Below are positions 11,641 to 22,976 of a stretch of DNA of 64,000 nucleotides, piece after piece; positions within the stretch are counted from its first letter, which is position 1, and each line of letters starts with the position of its first letter. Source of the DNA: Aedes albopictus (Eukaryota > Arthropoda > Insecta > Diptera > Culicidae); the NCBI RefSeq assembly GCF_035046485.1, contig NC_085138.1, positions 90,879,228-90,943,227 of the forward strand, written 5' to 3'. Position numbers and translations under genes: made by a program. The notes under the pieces were generated by a model. That model had not been told where the DNA came from, ran no database searches, and saw nothing but the letters and a program-made list of their open reading frames with translations.

Positions 11641-12199
11641 GGAATTCATCCATGGGAATGTACAATCGAAGGGGCGCTGAAATTGGGGAACCATGTCTAA
11701 TTAGCTCTGATTTTACTATGACTTCATGGCACTGGAAATAATTGATCACACATCTTGTCAGTAATCTGCCGAGGCATTACAATGATCTGTTTATGGAATT
11801 TACTACAAATTTTTGAATTCAATCACCTGAATACACGCCAAGAGAGTATAAGGCATCTAACAAAAACATCAGGAATAAATTACAATTCTTGATGAGAAAG
11901 TGATGAAGGAATCAAAAAAAAAAAAAGTTTGTTAGAAAACTTTGAGGAAAAGTCTTTAAAAATATTGCCAGAGAATCATCTCTTAGATGTAAGAAAAATA
12001 AAACAGAAACTAGTATCGTAATAAAGTTATATTTTAGAATACAAATAAACCACTTGAAACTATCGTAATATAAACCAGGTACACGCTTCTTCAAGTATTG
12101 GAAAACCCCTTACTGACACCGTTTGTGATTCACCATCGTGTATGAAGCCACTTATCTGATATCGTACTCAATGAGTACTACTCATATCTGTTCCTCCGA

Positions 12200-12207
12200 T
12201 ATAAAAG
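12200..12207 (+). promoter_or_regulatory. TATA box of the secreted-protein gene
   Basis: TATAAAAG lies 56 bp upstream of the ATG at 12263, which predicts transcription start near 12230 (sequence AGTCACAC) and a 5' leader of roughly 30 nt. The spacing is normal for an insect TATA promoter. Confidence 0.7.
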
Positions 12208-12262
12208 TAATCGGTATTTCATTTGGAAGTCACACTACGACCAATCTTTCAAACCATTTAAG

Positions 12263-12679
12263 ATGAAACTGGCCATTCTCTGTCTGCTGCTAGTCAGTGC
12301 CGTTCTGGTCCACAGCCAGGACCCAACGGATCCAACCACAACCGTACAAGACACCACTCCGGCCCCAGTGGAGTCCACAACACCTGCCGAAGAAGTTGAA
12401 TCCACGACTGTTGAACCAGAAGAATCTACCACTTCTGCTGAGGAAGAATCGGAAACGACAACAGCTGATCCAGAGCCATCAACGACGACGACAACGAAAA
12501 GACCACCAAAGCCTCCACATCACAAGCCACCGCACCATCATCATCCGAAGCCACCTCATGGACATGGACACGGGCATGGTCACCACGTGGGACATCCGAG
12601 ACCACCTCACTATGGACGACCTCGTCCACCGTTTGCCATCTCCGATGTGCTCATTGAAGCTACTGGCGAAGAGAATTAG
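12263..12679 (+). CDS. Secreted Thr/Glu-rich and His/Pro-rich small protein
   Basis: This single-exon frame of 138 codons starts at ATG 12263, the first ATG after the TATA-predicted start. Residues 1-18 form a signal peptide (hydrophobic core LAILCLLLVSAVLV, likely cleavage after VHS). Residues 19-78 are rich in Thr, Ser, Pro and Glu with a run of six Thr, suggesting mucin-type O-glycosylation. Residues 79-118 switch to a basic Pro/His/Gly region (KPPHHKPPHHHH, then HG repeats), which could bind metal ions or polyanions. Residues 119-138 are an ordinary tail. The mature protein has no cysteine, so it is probably extended. The layout is reminiscent of insect salivary, cuticular or gut mucin-like peptides. 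I do not recognise an ortholog, and any function is inferred from composition alone. TATA box and AATAAA flank it properly. Confidence 0.85.
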   Translation: MKLAILCLLLVSAVLVHSQDPTDPTTTVQDTTPAPVESTTPAEEVESTTVEPEESTTSAEEESETTTADPEPSTTTTTKRPPKPPHHKPPHHHHPKPPHGHGHGHGHHVGHPRPPHYGRPRPPFAISDVLIEATGEEN

Positions 12680-12752
12680 TTAAAGGGCGATTACCTGATG
12701 TTAAAAAATCATTAAAATATCAGCAACAAAATGATGGAACAAGCGAGTGTTA

Positions 12753-12758
12753 AATAAA
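12753..12758 (+). terminator. Poly(A) signal AATAAA
   Basis: AATAAA lies 74 bp past the stop at 12679, with GT/T-rich sequence following (CTTTGTCTACGTTAGTT). It fits as the cleavage/polyadenylation signal of the secreted-protein gene. Confidence 0.75.
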
Positions 12759-12779
12759 TCAGATAATAACTGAACTTTG

Positions 12780-13879
12780 TCTACGTTAGTTCAATTTCGA
12801 ACCCAATGAATTCATCCCTTGATGTTAGAAAGATTGTGAAAGAATTGTATCCTGAACTGTACGCCGAATACGATATCCAGGTCATACAAATGAACTTCAG
12901 TTTAAGGTTTCGTCCATAAGAATATGTTTTGTTCAATCACCAGAACTAATGAGAGTGATTGTATTGATATCTTGTCTGTTTGGAACATACTCTAATGATT
13001 TTTTTTATTTTTTTATTTACCTTCTTTCTCGTTTAGTGGCGCCAAGGGAGGGGTTTGGATCACGGATGGGGGGCAGGTAACACCCAAGCCCTCCCCCCTT
13101 GTGCACGAGCTTGGTTCCGAAGATACGGTATGAGCATACTGAACGGGTGATCCCTAATTTATGCTTACCGTGCCTAGGAATTAATGGTTATAGGGGTCCG
13201 TCAGTATAAAAAAAAAACAGCAACGATCAATGATTTCCGACTTATGCAGGGTGGAACAGTCCAAGTGGCTTTTACTTTGTCAAAGAACCTTAACACCGGA
13301 AGGGAAACTTCTGTCTAGCTAATTTTGTAAATTCGATATTTGTTATTTGCAGAAAAATCGAATAGCACATTCACGTGTCATGCCTCGAGTTCGTGTGCAT
13401 GTCAATATCTCAATTGTTGCTACACTTTTTTTTTTTTGAATCAAGTAGCACAGATGTGAGTGCTATCATAATTGATGTATTTATATGAAACATCATCAAG
13501 TATTACGTCATTTGTTTGGTTTACTCACCGCATGGTGAATCATCCCCTACATACTTTCAAACAAGGCACACTTTAAAATGCCTTCCGCTAATTGTTGACA
13601 CTAGAGCTAATATTCGTGATATCATCTGGGGCTAAACCAAAAGCATGACAGCAATCGTGAATTGAAGACAATCATTGACAAAAGCTTTAAGAAAATATAG
13701 GTGGAAATGTTCAATGATATTTTATTATTTAAAGACTCTGACACGTTCAATACTTCCATTAAGCTTTTTCGCTATTTTAAGGAAGCACGACACTAGACAA
13801 CGGACTAGCATTCTTCGAATGTGGAAGAAGATAAAAAGGGGAAATCAGGAACTCTGTTTGTACCCATGCATAAGATAAA
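12780..13879. other. Intergenic, no gene recognised
   Basis: A T-rich stretch is followed near 13035-13130 by a GC-rich block (GTGGCGCCAAGGGAGGGG). No frame with domain or splice support was found. Confidence 0.4.
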
Positions 13880-14560
13880 TCAAATCGTGGTTTTTTAGGT
13901 AACCTGATGTACGTTAGCAATGATATTGCCGACACATCACATCACGGCTTTTTCAATAACCTGAGGAACGGTTAACTAGAAAATAGACTCATACCACATT
14001 AGAGACTACCGGTAAAGTTGCACAACCAGCGTCTGATGCTTCGCCGCAACTACGAAAGTAAATAAAATCAATGCAAGCGACAAATATGTGTAAGAGAACA
14101 AAATCTTGACATATTAAACCCACATACAAACAGACGTCTCACTATACTCACTACGTTCTTGTTTTTAACGATCAATAAAATATAACCTAGAATGTACAGA
14201 AAAAACTTTATCGAAGACCGCAAAGTGATCTGTGAATGTGTAAAAAGTTATATCTTAGCTTTTTAGTATCGTCTTGATATTGATCAGCTCCCAATGTTAG
14301 TGAAGGTACTCAAGCAGTCAACTAAGAAATCTGATATTATTCAGCTCTGCTTTTACGCTGAACACAAAGTCGGAGTATGTGCCATCAATAAGTTTCAAGT
14401 CAATTCAATGATGGCTTTGATAAAATGCTTGCTTTTCTTAAAAAATATCAGGATTCAGGAACACTTTGACTTACGTCGACGGAAAGATCGTGAGAACATA
14501 TACGACGAGAAAGGCACTATCACCTCTAGGTGGATTAATTTGGGTTTTTTATTCTAGTAT
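13880..14560. repeat. Partial copy of the large dispersed family (far end)
   Basis: This segment matches 29118-30900 in the same orientation. Shared blocks include CAATGCAAGCGACAAATATG, AAGAGAACAAAATCTTGAC, CTCAAGCAGTCAACT and GAGAAAGGCACTATCACC. It lacks the insertions present in the other copy, so it supplies the empty site TCGACGGAAAGATCGTGAG for the insert at 30491-30835. The degenerate tract continues to about 14760. Confidence 0.85.
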
Positions 14561-15383
14561 TCCTTCAGGATTCCTCCAGAGATTGTTTTATGTCTTCCTT
14601 TAAGGATTCTTTCAAAAATACCTCCAGGGATTCTGGTGGGGATTTCTGTTGGCATTCCTCCTGGATTCTTTCAAAAGATTTCCTCTGACATTCCTCCTGC
14701 GACTTCCCCTAAGATTTTTCCTGCGACGGAATTTCTCCAGATATTATTCCCGAGATTCCTGTGAGATTACTGCATGTGGGTGAAAGGAGATTTTCGATAT
14801 TGTAACAAGTAATTTATGATTAAAATTATGCTGCAAGGGGAAGAAGAACGTCAAAAATTGAAAAAAAAAAACATATCCGCTATCCTGAACTTACCGGTAA
14901 CCAAACCCAGGCACTCTCATATCACTGCTACTATTAACAACGACACTTTCTGGTGGATTTTCCAACGTTAAAGCTTTGACATCCATGCACGCAACAGAAA
15001 GACGTGTTTGATGTTGTGAAGAATCAGCTATAGTTGAATTTTATGAATAAAAAAAATTAAAAAAATGGGCAAATTATGATTTGAATTGCGAAAAGAAATC
15101 CAACTATTTCGATGGAAATCCAACTAACGACTCCCAATTCCTTAGAGACGGACGCTTCTTTCCTCCATGCTACGGCGCCACTTGACCGTCTCCGTCCCCA
15201 GAAGGCGCAGAACTGAACTAGATTCCACTACTGGACATGGTTTGTTCCTTTTCAGAATCCAAGTCTCCTTCGGGGGGAATTAGATGAACATCTACACGTA
15301 TCTGTTATGTGCAATGTACATGAATGTCAGAAAGATAGAGAAATTATTTTTGAAATTTTAAAATTTCTTAGATCAAGGGTGTG

Positions 15384-15470
15384 GTTCCGTGTTCGTGTGG
15401 CTAGTGTAACCAAGCTCTTAGTCGCATCGTGCTGAGGAGCGTGGGTTCGATTCCCGTCGCAGCTCTCAGG
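15384..15470 (+). mobile_element. tRNA-like SINE head, unassigned
   Basis: GGCTAGTGTAACCAAGCTC resembles box A and GGGTTCGATTCCCGTC is a good box B, 50 bp apart. Loss of a proper cloverleaf argues against a functional tRNA. It is probably the head of another SINE. Confidence 0.45.
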
Positions 15471-15609
15471 AAAAGTTTTTGGCTGTGCCACTGGGGTCAG
15501 CAGCGAACGGTTGTCGCTTTAGTTCGTGTGTATGCTTGTCAGCGACGACAGCAAACTCCGGCGAACGGTGGGAAGCCACACTTGGAAATTACTCATTCGT
15601 CCACATTCG

Positions 15610-16000
15610 CATCGCAAGCGAATGCGATTCGTGAGTGATGCGATTGATATTGTGCATACGAATTTTTGATGCTTTCGAATTATTTTATTTGCTAATCTAG
15701 CATTTCAACAAGAATACAGTAAAAATGTATGCATTACATGCAGAAATTCCCTTCTACTTATGCTACTACCGCTTCGATCGCTCACCAGCATTCTTCACCA
15801 TTCGACATTCATTCATTCGCTTGCGATCCAAACTGCGACGAATGGCAACGAATATTCATGTCAAGCAGCTGGCTCATCGCTTCCCACTGGTGATGGGGTT
15901 GCGTGTTTGATCACGACGATCCGTTTGCTGCATCTTTCTTGATTCGCTTCAGCAAAGAGGAGTGAATATGAATGGAGTGAGGCGAATATACCGATCCTTG
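15610..16000 (+). repeat. Dispersed repeat, uninterrupted copy
   Basis: This segment matches 45040-45150 plus 46459-46740 (shared blocks GCTAATCTAGCATTTCAACA, TGTATGCATTACATGC, CATTCATTCATTCGCTTGCG, GGCGAATATACCGATCCTTG). It is the empty-site version of the copy that is split by the Tc1/mariner-like element at 45153-46456. Confidence 0.85.
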
Positions 16001-16130
16001 GGTACAAATCACTTTTACATTTGACCACTTCCAGTGGGACACCCAGAACTAGTTTCGGGACACTACCGGTTGTCTAAAATATGGTCTGAGGCTATGTTCT
16101 TACGAATCGATCATCGTGTTATCAAAAAAG

Positions 16131-16390
16131 GCTCTCCAGTTGGCCTAGTGGTTAAGGCTATGAATCGCCAATCCGGAAACGGCGGGTTTGATTCCCGTTC
16201 CGGTCGGGAACATTTTCTCGACTTCCTGAGCATAGTGTATCATTGAACTTGCCTCACAATATACAAATTCATGCAATGGCGGGCAAAGAAAACCCTTCAA
16301 TTATTAACTGTGGAAGTGCTCTAAAGAACACTAAGTAGAAGAGAGGCAGGCCAAGTTCCAATGCGAACGTCGAGCTATAAAGAAGAAGAA
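16131..16390 (+). mobile_element. tRNA-derived SINE, copy 2, with 13-bp TSD
   Basis: The element has the same family sequence as 5632-5911: box A-like TTGGCCTAGTGGTTAAGGC, box B-like GGTTTGATTCC and an AAGAAG tail. GTTATCAAAAAAG flanks it at 16118-16130 and 16391-16403. It sits inside a unit of the ~151-bp array family. Confidence 0.92.
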
Positions 16391-16418
16391 GTTATCAAAA
16401 AAGCTGCTATTTGATGTA

Positions 16419-16847
16419 CTGTCAAACCCCGCGTATTCGTCACTCTTCAATAAGACACTTTTTAACTTGTACCCCGCGCATTCGAAATTTGTTGAATTAA
16501 AAAAATGATCAAATGTCACAGTGTAATGCACTGTAAATACGAATGATACGATATTGTGATGTTACTTACACCCGCAGCGGCTCCTCGTGCAGCTGCTACT
16601 TCCGAAAGTTCTAATTTGGTGCATTCCGACACCTGATCCGTTTGGTGATCAACCGCAGTGAACCTCGGAAGCCAGCAATCGTAAAATGTACAAGCTATCA
16701 ATTCGTACCACCACAATATCTGTAAGATTTGTGTTCAAAAACAAATCATACAATCTAAACAAAACTAAAATAGAGTTAGTTTATCGAATTGAAAGTTTAC
16801 ACAGCTAATTTGACAACAATCATTGTCGAATTAGCGTGGTTTTATGG
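16419..16847. mobile_element. 429-bp TA-flanked MITE with exon-like core
   Basis: The left end CTGTCAAACCCCGCGTATTC and the right end, read inward as CCATAAAACCACGCTAATTC, are imperfect terminal inverted repeats, flanked by TA at 16417-16418 and 16848-16849. Removing the element restores the array phrase TTTGATG-TA-CGACACGCATGG seen in sibling units. TA duplication suggests a Tc1/mariner-type element. A third copy of the end motif, ACCCCGCGCATTCG, lies just inside at about 16471. Confidence 0.75.
16570..16719 (-). other. Exon-like 50-codon segment inside the MITE
   Basis: On the minus strand the segment is preceded by TCTTACAG (acceptor) and followed by GTAAGT (perfect donor). It is 150 bp, open throughout and symmetric in phase 0. 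It encodes an aromatic N-terminal part (LWWYELIACTFYDCW) and a polar C-terminal part ending in SEVAAARGAAAG. I do not recognise the protein. It could be a captured host exon, a piece of a transposase gene or chance. Confidence 0.35.
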
Positions 16848-16849
16848 TA

Positions 16850-18240
16850 CGACACGCATGGATTTGATTCAATTTCACATTTACAACTTTCGGTTCACAT
16901 TTTACCACTTACCCATTGTCCCTGATGTGGTCTTAGACTAGTTTCATGCAAATTATTAATCAGTTCTCCTAAAAAGTCGCAAATTGATGTAATGCATGTA
17001 TGGGTTTGGTTCATTCGTGCATTTCGCCAGTTCCGGCGAGGCACTCGAATCTGGTTCCGGAACACTACTGACCTGAGATTATTTTCTTGCTTACCGTTCT
17101 TCGCGTTATCGAAGAAGCCGTTATTTAGTGTGCTGCGTGTATGCGTTTGGTTTTTTTCTACATTTGACCACTTCCGTCGGGGCACCTGGAACCGGTTTCG
17201 GCACACTATTGGTTTTCCAAAGTATGGTCTATGATTTTTTTGTTAACCGTTCATCAGCTTACCTAAAAAGTCATTAAATGTGTCGAATTTATGGGTTTGG
17301 TTCTCCTTTATATTTGACCACTTCCGATGGGGCAACCGTAATCGGTTGCGGAACACTACCGGTTGTCCCCAATATGGCCGGAAACTTTTTTTTGTGAAAT
17401 CAAGATGCCTTAAAATCCGCGATTTGATGTGTCGCTTACATGGGTTTGGTTCCCTTTTATATTTGGCCATTTCCGGCGGGACACCCGGAACCGGTTCTGG
17501 ATCACAACCGATTCAGATATGTTCTGAAAATATTTTCCTGCTTACTGTTCACAGGATATCAAAAAAGCCACGATTTGATATATCCCTTGCGTGGATTTAA
17601 TTAACTTTTACACTTTTCCACCTCCAGCGGTACATCTGAAACCGGTTCCGGTATGGTCTGAGAATGCTTTCCTGCTTACTGTTCATCAGGTTATCGAAAA
17701 AGCTGTGGTTTGATATGTCACATGCATGGTTTTATTTCAATTTTATATTTGGCCACTTCCGACGGGACACCCGGAACCGGTTCCGGGACACAACCGGTTC
17801 AGATATGGTCTGAGAATATTATCCTGCTTACTGTTCATCAGGATATCAAAAAAGCCACTATTTGATATGTCGCATGCATGGGTTTGATTAACTTTAATAC
17901 TTGGCCACTTCCGGCGGGACATTTGCAACCGGTTCCGGAACACTACCGGTTCCGATGTGGTCTGAGAATGTTTTCCTGCTCACTGTTCACCACGTTATCG
18001 AAAAAGCCGCGGTTTGATATGTCGCATGCATGGGTTTAGTTCACTTTTATGTTTGGTCACTTCCGGCGGGACACCCGGAACCGGTTCCGGGACACTACCG
18101 GTTCAGATATGGTCTGAGACTATTTTTCTGCTTACCATTCATCAAGTTATCGAAAATGCCGTAGTTTGATGTGCCGCATGGATGGGTTTGTAGCGTTTTC
18201 ATATCTGGCCCCCTCCTGGGGTACCGGTCCGGAACACCTA
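16850..18240. repeat. ~151-bp tandem array, copy 1 (about 9 units)
   Basis: The phrases TTTGATATGTCGCATGCATG, CACTTCCGGCGGGACACC and GGTCTGAGAATGTTTTCCTG recur about every 151 bp. Most units carry a palindromic core around AACCGGTT (for example near 17186, 17487, 17640, 17775, 17930 and 18080). The array is the reverse orientation of 25380-26475. Confidence 0.9.
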
Positions 18241-18572
18241 AATGGCCATAACTCCGGAACGGCTGGATCGATCTGAACCATTTTCAATAGGAAACAATGG
18301 GAGCAGATTCCGCGTCGAATGAACCGTCGGTCAATAAAATCGGTTGAGGTTTACTGCCAAAAAGTGATGTGAGTTTTTTTGTACACACACATACACACAC
18401 ACACACACATACACACACACACAGACACACACACAGACATCACCTCAATTCGACGAGCTGAGTCGATTGGTATATAAGACTTGACCCTTCCGAAGGCTCT
18501 ATCAAATTTTCATTTTTGGAGTAAACATATAGCCTTTCGGTACACCTTGGTGTACGAGAAAGGCAAAAAGGA
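18241..18572 (+). repeat. Terminal part of the large family, with (AC)n and end hairpin
   Basis: After ATGGCCATAACTCCGGAACG comes an (AC)n/(ACAT) microsatellite at about 18380-18438, then GACCCTTCCGAAGGCTC. A terminal hairpin follows (GCCTTTCGGTACACC paired with GGTGTACGAGAAAGGC) and then an A-run. The same end occurs inverted at 25006-25330. The hairpin-plus-A end suggests retrotransposition, but this is inference. Confidence 0.8.
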
Positions 18573-20250
18573 ATCCCGAGATACATTTTTGAATGATTTT
18601 TTTAAAGATCCAGGAAGAATACTTCAATCAATTTTGGGAAGAATTTCTGGAAAAATGTCTGAAGCAATGCCCTTGAGTAATCAATGAAGAAATCTAAGAA
18701 AGAATCTCGAGTGAAGTTCATAGATGAACTCCGGGAATTCCTCAATGAATCGCTAACATATGGAGCGGACCTGGTGTGATGGTTAAAGCACGTGACTATC
18801 ACGCCGAGGATCTGGAATCGAATCCAGAAAAACTCGCAAAATGTGAATTCTTCCTACGGAAGGGAAGTAAAGCGTGGGTCCCGAGATGAACTAGCCCAGG
18901 GCTAAATATCTCGTTAAAACAGATAAAAAAAGAATCACCAACCGATTTTTTAGAGGAATCTCTAAAATAGCTTGAAAGGAATCTATGAAGAAATCTTGGG
19001 AAGAATCCCTAATGCAATCTCTGGCAACATTCTTAAAGAAATCGCGGTATAGAATTCCTAGAGGAATCCTAGGAGGAATCAATGAAGAAATTCCAAGTGC
19101 AACTTCTGCTGGAATGCCAGGAGATATTCCGAATTCATTCAAGGAATCCTGAAGGGAATCCCGTCAGGAAACACTGTATAAATCTCGGGTGAAATTTCTG
19201 AAGAAATCCTGGAAAAAAAGCCCGAGAGAAATTATTGAAAGATTTCCGGGAGGAATCCTTGATGGAATGCCATGAAATATCCCTAAAGAACCCTGAAAGA
19301 ATTTCTTGAACGGGGAATAGCCTAAAATAATCTCGGGTGATATCAATTATGGAAGCTCGAGGAAAATCTTTAAAAAAAGTTTCGGTTAAACCCCCAAAAA
19401 ATACCGGTAGCAGTCGATGAAGGATCGTGGGAGGAATCCCTGGTGGATTACCAGAACATATCCCTAAAGAAAACCCGGGGAAAATCCCTAAACAAATTCT
19501 GAAAAAAAAACTAATAAATACCGGATACCGAATCAACAAAGGATTCCAGATGGAGCCCCGTAAGTATTTCCTGAAGGAAGTCTCGGGTGGAATCGATGAA
19601 TCAATTCTGAAAAAAAAAAAAACTGTGGATGAAATCCGAAGGAAGCTCAGGAGAAATTTCCAAAGAATACTGAAAAAAAATCGCCGGCGACATCCCGGAA
19701 AAGTTCCTTGAAGGAATCCCGGGAGGAATTTTTGCAAGAATCAATAAAGCAATCCTGGAAGGAATCAGTGAGAAATCAATTAATTCTAGGAGGAATTCTT
19801 ATATAAACTTCTGACTGAGATTTCTGAAGAAATTACCTATAGAATCTTTGGAATGATTCTCGAAAGGACCCGGCGGCAGAAATCCGTTAAAAAGTCTAGG
19901 AAGGAATCATTGAAGCTATCCCGGGACTGATATAATGCCAGAAAATATCCCGGCAGAAAAACCTCAAGGAATCCCGGCAGGAATTCCTAACGGCGTTCCA
20001 GAAAAATAAACCTGCATGCAGGGATCCTTGACCGACGCAACCAGTAATTAGGGCAACATATCCTGGAGGAATCTCTGGTATTCTTAGGAGCAATGGATAA
20101 TGGATAAGAGGAATGGATAATGGAGAAATCCTGGAAAGAATTCAAAAAATATCCTCAGGAAATTACTGAAAGAATCCCGGAAAGTTCTGAAAGAATCCGG
20201 GAGAAATCTCAGATGGAAGATCAGGAGGCTGTTTTTAATATGTTCCATTT
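18573..20250. repeat. Degenerate GGAATCCNTGAAGAAAT tract
   Basis: Words such as GAAGAAATCC, GGAGGAATCC and AAGGAATCCCGG recur throughout on this strand. The long minus-strand frame 19135-19737 is a by-product of this composition (rich in F, S, R and G with no domain). A Feilai-like SINE is inserted at 18762-18930. Confidence 0.65.
18762..18930 (+). mobile_element. Feilai-like tRNA-derived SINE
   Basis: The head GGAGCGGACCTGGTGTGATG reads as a tRNA-like 5' end with box A, and GGAATCGAATCC as box B. The body ends with GTCCCGAGATGAACTAGCCC and AGGGCTAAATATCTCGTTAA. I recognise this 3' part from the Aedes aegypti Feilai family by memory, not by search. No clear TSD was found. Confidence 0.7.
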
Positions 20251-20299
20251 CCTTAAAATAATAAACTTAGGCATACTGAATTACTGAGAGATGAATAAT

Positions 20300-20800
20300 T
20301 GTAAAAAAAAAAATCGCTCGCTGATGGGATTCGAACCCACAACTTCACAAGTTTTTCAGTAGTTTTGAAACAAACCAGCAAATTTAGTAAATACCAGTGA
20401 AGGGCAATAGTTTATTGTAATGAATTTAGGCTATAAAATATAACAGAGCCTCCACCGCAGATTTTGAATTTCTGATAGCACTCGGCAAGAATAGTTAAGA
20501 TTCAATTTGAAATGGGTTTATTTCTCTTAGGATTTTTTTTTTCATGAAGCTGTCTGGGAAAGACTTTCTTCATACTTAGACATACATTTCTTAAGAAATT
20601 CATTGGACCGGTCTCATGAAAATTCTCAGGCTTTTTTTGAAAACGATTCCCGTTATCCCCGTTGAACCAAGCTTCTTATTGGGCTCCAACCACCTTAATT
20701 GCCGAAGCCTCGGTGCGCACGTGAGTAAAGCACGCGTTCCCCGATCTCAACGTACCCGGTTCGATTCCCGGTTGCAGCGTTTTTCTTGTATTGTAATTTT
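20300..20800. other. Two tRNA-like box B segments
   Basis: GGGATTCGAACCCACAAC at about 20329 is a box B on the minus strand. CCGGTTCGATTCCCGG at about 20756 is one on the plus strand, with a weak box A-like sequence upstream. Neither folds into a credible tRNA by eye. They are probably SINE heads or tRNA pseudogene fragments. Confidence 0.35.
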
Positions 20801-22171
20801 ATGCGAATTTCTTATGGAAATCAAATGTTTTTATTATATAGAAATTTCATAAGACATACTTAAGACCTTCTTAAGATGAGCTTGCATGGGAACCTTTGCA
20901 TTGGATTTTCAAAAAACAGTGTGAAAAGAAAATTATTCTTTCACGGATTTTCCAATAATAAGTACCTTCAACAATAAAGAACCTTTAAATTGTATCTATT
21001 AAATATTTAGACATTTCTTCAGAAATTTCAGATATAAATAAACAATCTTAGAAAGTCAACGTGCAATCTTGGCAGGAAATTCCAAAGCGGTGGCTTAAAA
21101 TTCGTTTCGAAAAGCTGCCAAAATAGCTTGTGAAATAAGCTGTCGTAAAACAACTCGCAAATGAAAGGAAAGTAAAAAAAGCTCCAGGGACTTCACAAAA
21201 AAAATTTACCAAAAGATGCAGAAAATGCCAGTGACGTTTCTCGCAAAATCAAATTATAAATATCTGTATGATTTTTGATTCATAAGCCTGAGATCATTTG
21301 TTTGGCATTTTATGTATAAAAAACTGCAAAACTACAAATAATGTGTACATGAAATCTGATGAAAATCCCTGATTGGAATTGCCTGACTTTTTTTTATTAT
21401 TCTTCCTTTTATTATTCTAGATTTCTTACGTTTTTACTATTAGTAGGCATTTAAGCTTTCCGATCCTGCTCAACGTTTAAAAAATCCAAAAGATGGATTT
21501 TGTGTTGAATCCTGCAATTTTTTTAAGGAGAAATACTTGGGCGACGTGCAACTTGCAGTTGTTTTTTTTTATCAGATTTTAGCCCACAAAGACAGAAAGG
21601 TTGACGATGGCTATATTAAAACAATAAAAACCCAAAAGTACAAATTAAAAAAAATAGAAATCAGTTTTAGAAAAACACCCAACTTAGTTATCGGACTTTT
21701 TTTTAAATAGGCATTTCTGCAAGTTGACTTTGAATTTCAATTCTTTACATAAAACATTGTGTGGTTTTCATCATTGTAGAGTTTAGACAATTTCCTGAAA
21801 AAAGCCACACATCATTTCTATTGGAAGGTCGTGTCATTTTTGAACTGTACTGATTTGCATAATGTTGCACAACAACTTAAGCTCTTTTCAAATGTTAGTT
21901 TAGACAAATTAAAAAACCTTATTGGAGTTATTGGAAAGAACAATGTCTTGACACCCACACAGTTCCATTCCAGGTTGAATTCTGAGAGGATAGTAACTGG
22001 AGTGAAATCCGTCCTTATTCAAAAAAAAAAAAAAAATGCTGGCCATAAATACAGAAAAAAAAAACAGACGAAAATTAAACTAAATATTCAAATGATTTCA
22101 GAAAAACGTAATATTCGTAACAAAAATTCGATTTGCAAGATTTTCAATTTTTTATTTAAGGATATTGTTTT
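20801..22171. other. AT-rich stretch, no gene seen
   Basis: No domain, splice-bounded exon or repeat shared with the rest of the window was recognised. The frame 21831-22475 runs into the foldback element and consists largely of its arm. Confidence 0.4.
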
Positions 22172-22180
22172 GGCTCAAAC

Positions 22181-22582
22181 AAGGTTGCGACCATTCATTT
22201 GCAAAGATTTACATTCATTTTCTATTATCTCAGTTCAGAAGCATGCTATCGAAAAACAATGTATGGATGAATTGAACCTTTTAGTTTTATCTAAAAGTTT
22301 GCCGAATAACATTGGGGTCGCACACGCATACCAAAGTCGTGAGCGAGCTGTGAAGGCAACTTTCCACAGCGTGAATGTAATTTACATTCACCGCGTGGAG
22401 AGTTGCCTTCACAGCTCGCTCACGACTTTGGTATACGTTTGCGACCCCAATGTTATTCGGCAAACTTTTAGATAAAACTACAATGTTAAATTCATCCATA
22501 CATTGGTTTTCGATAGCATGCTTCTGAACTGAGATAATAGCAAATGAATGTAAATCTTTGCAAATGAATGGTCGCAACCTTG
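22181..22582. mobile_element. 402-bp foldback (palindromic) MITE
   Basis: The two ~200-bp arms are nearly perfect reverse complements, with the centre at GTGAATGTAATTTACATTCAC near 22381. The element begins AAGGTTGCGACCATTCATTT and ends with its complement. GGCTCAAAC flanks it at 22172-22180 and 22583-22591 (9 bp). An 8-9-bp duplication fits hAT, Mutator-like or foldback elements. The high arm identity suggests a recent insertion or gene conversion between arms. Confidence 0.9.
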
Positions 22583-22976
22583 GGCTCAAACTCAAACTCA
22601 AACCACAACTTTTTAAATGATCCTTTTTCAGTAAAGAATATTAACTCTGGATTTTGACCACTTAATCGACTCCTGCTTAAGACATTTCCAAAAAGTCAAA
22701 TCTCTTTCAGTAAAACCTAGCCGTTATTGGTAAAATTAATAAAAAAAACTGATTTTGTAATGACATGAATAAAACAAATACATTTTTAGGTGAAGTTTTA
22801 TACTCAATACGTTGACACACAGCTTTGTTTGAATTTTTTAAATTATATGCAAATTCTACAACATTTTTTTCCACGAACCCCAATCATTTTAGGTACTAGG
22901 TATTTTTTATAATTCTTATTTTATAATTTTATTCTTCTACCACTTAACCTAATTTACAGCTCTTTTTTCCACTAGG

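Noticed and set aside
19135..19737. 200-codon minus-strand frame
   Set aside because: It reads through a degenerate GAAGGAATCC tract; composition is F/S/R/G-rich and repetitive, with no motif.
21831..22475. 214-codon plus-strand frame as a host gene
   Set aside because: Its second half is the arm of the foldback MITE (it stops past the centre), and the first half is AT-rich without a domain.
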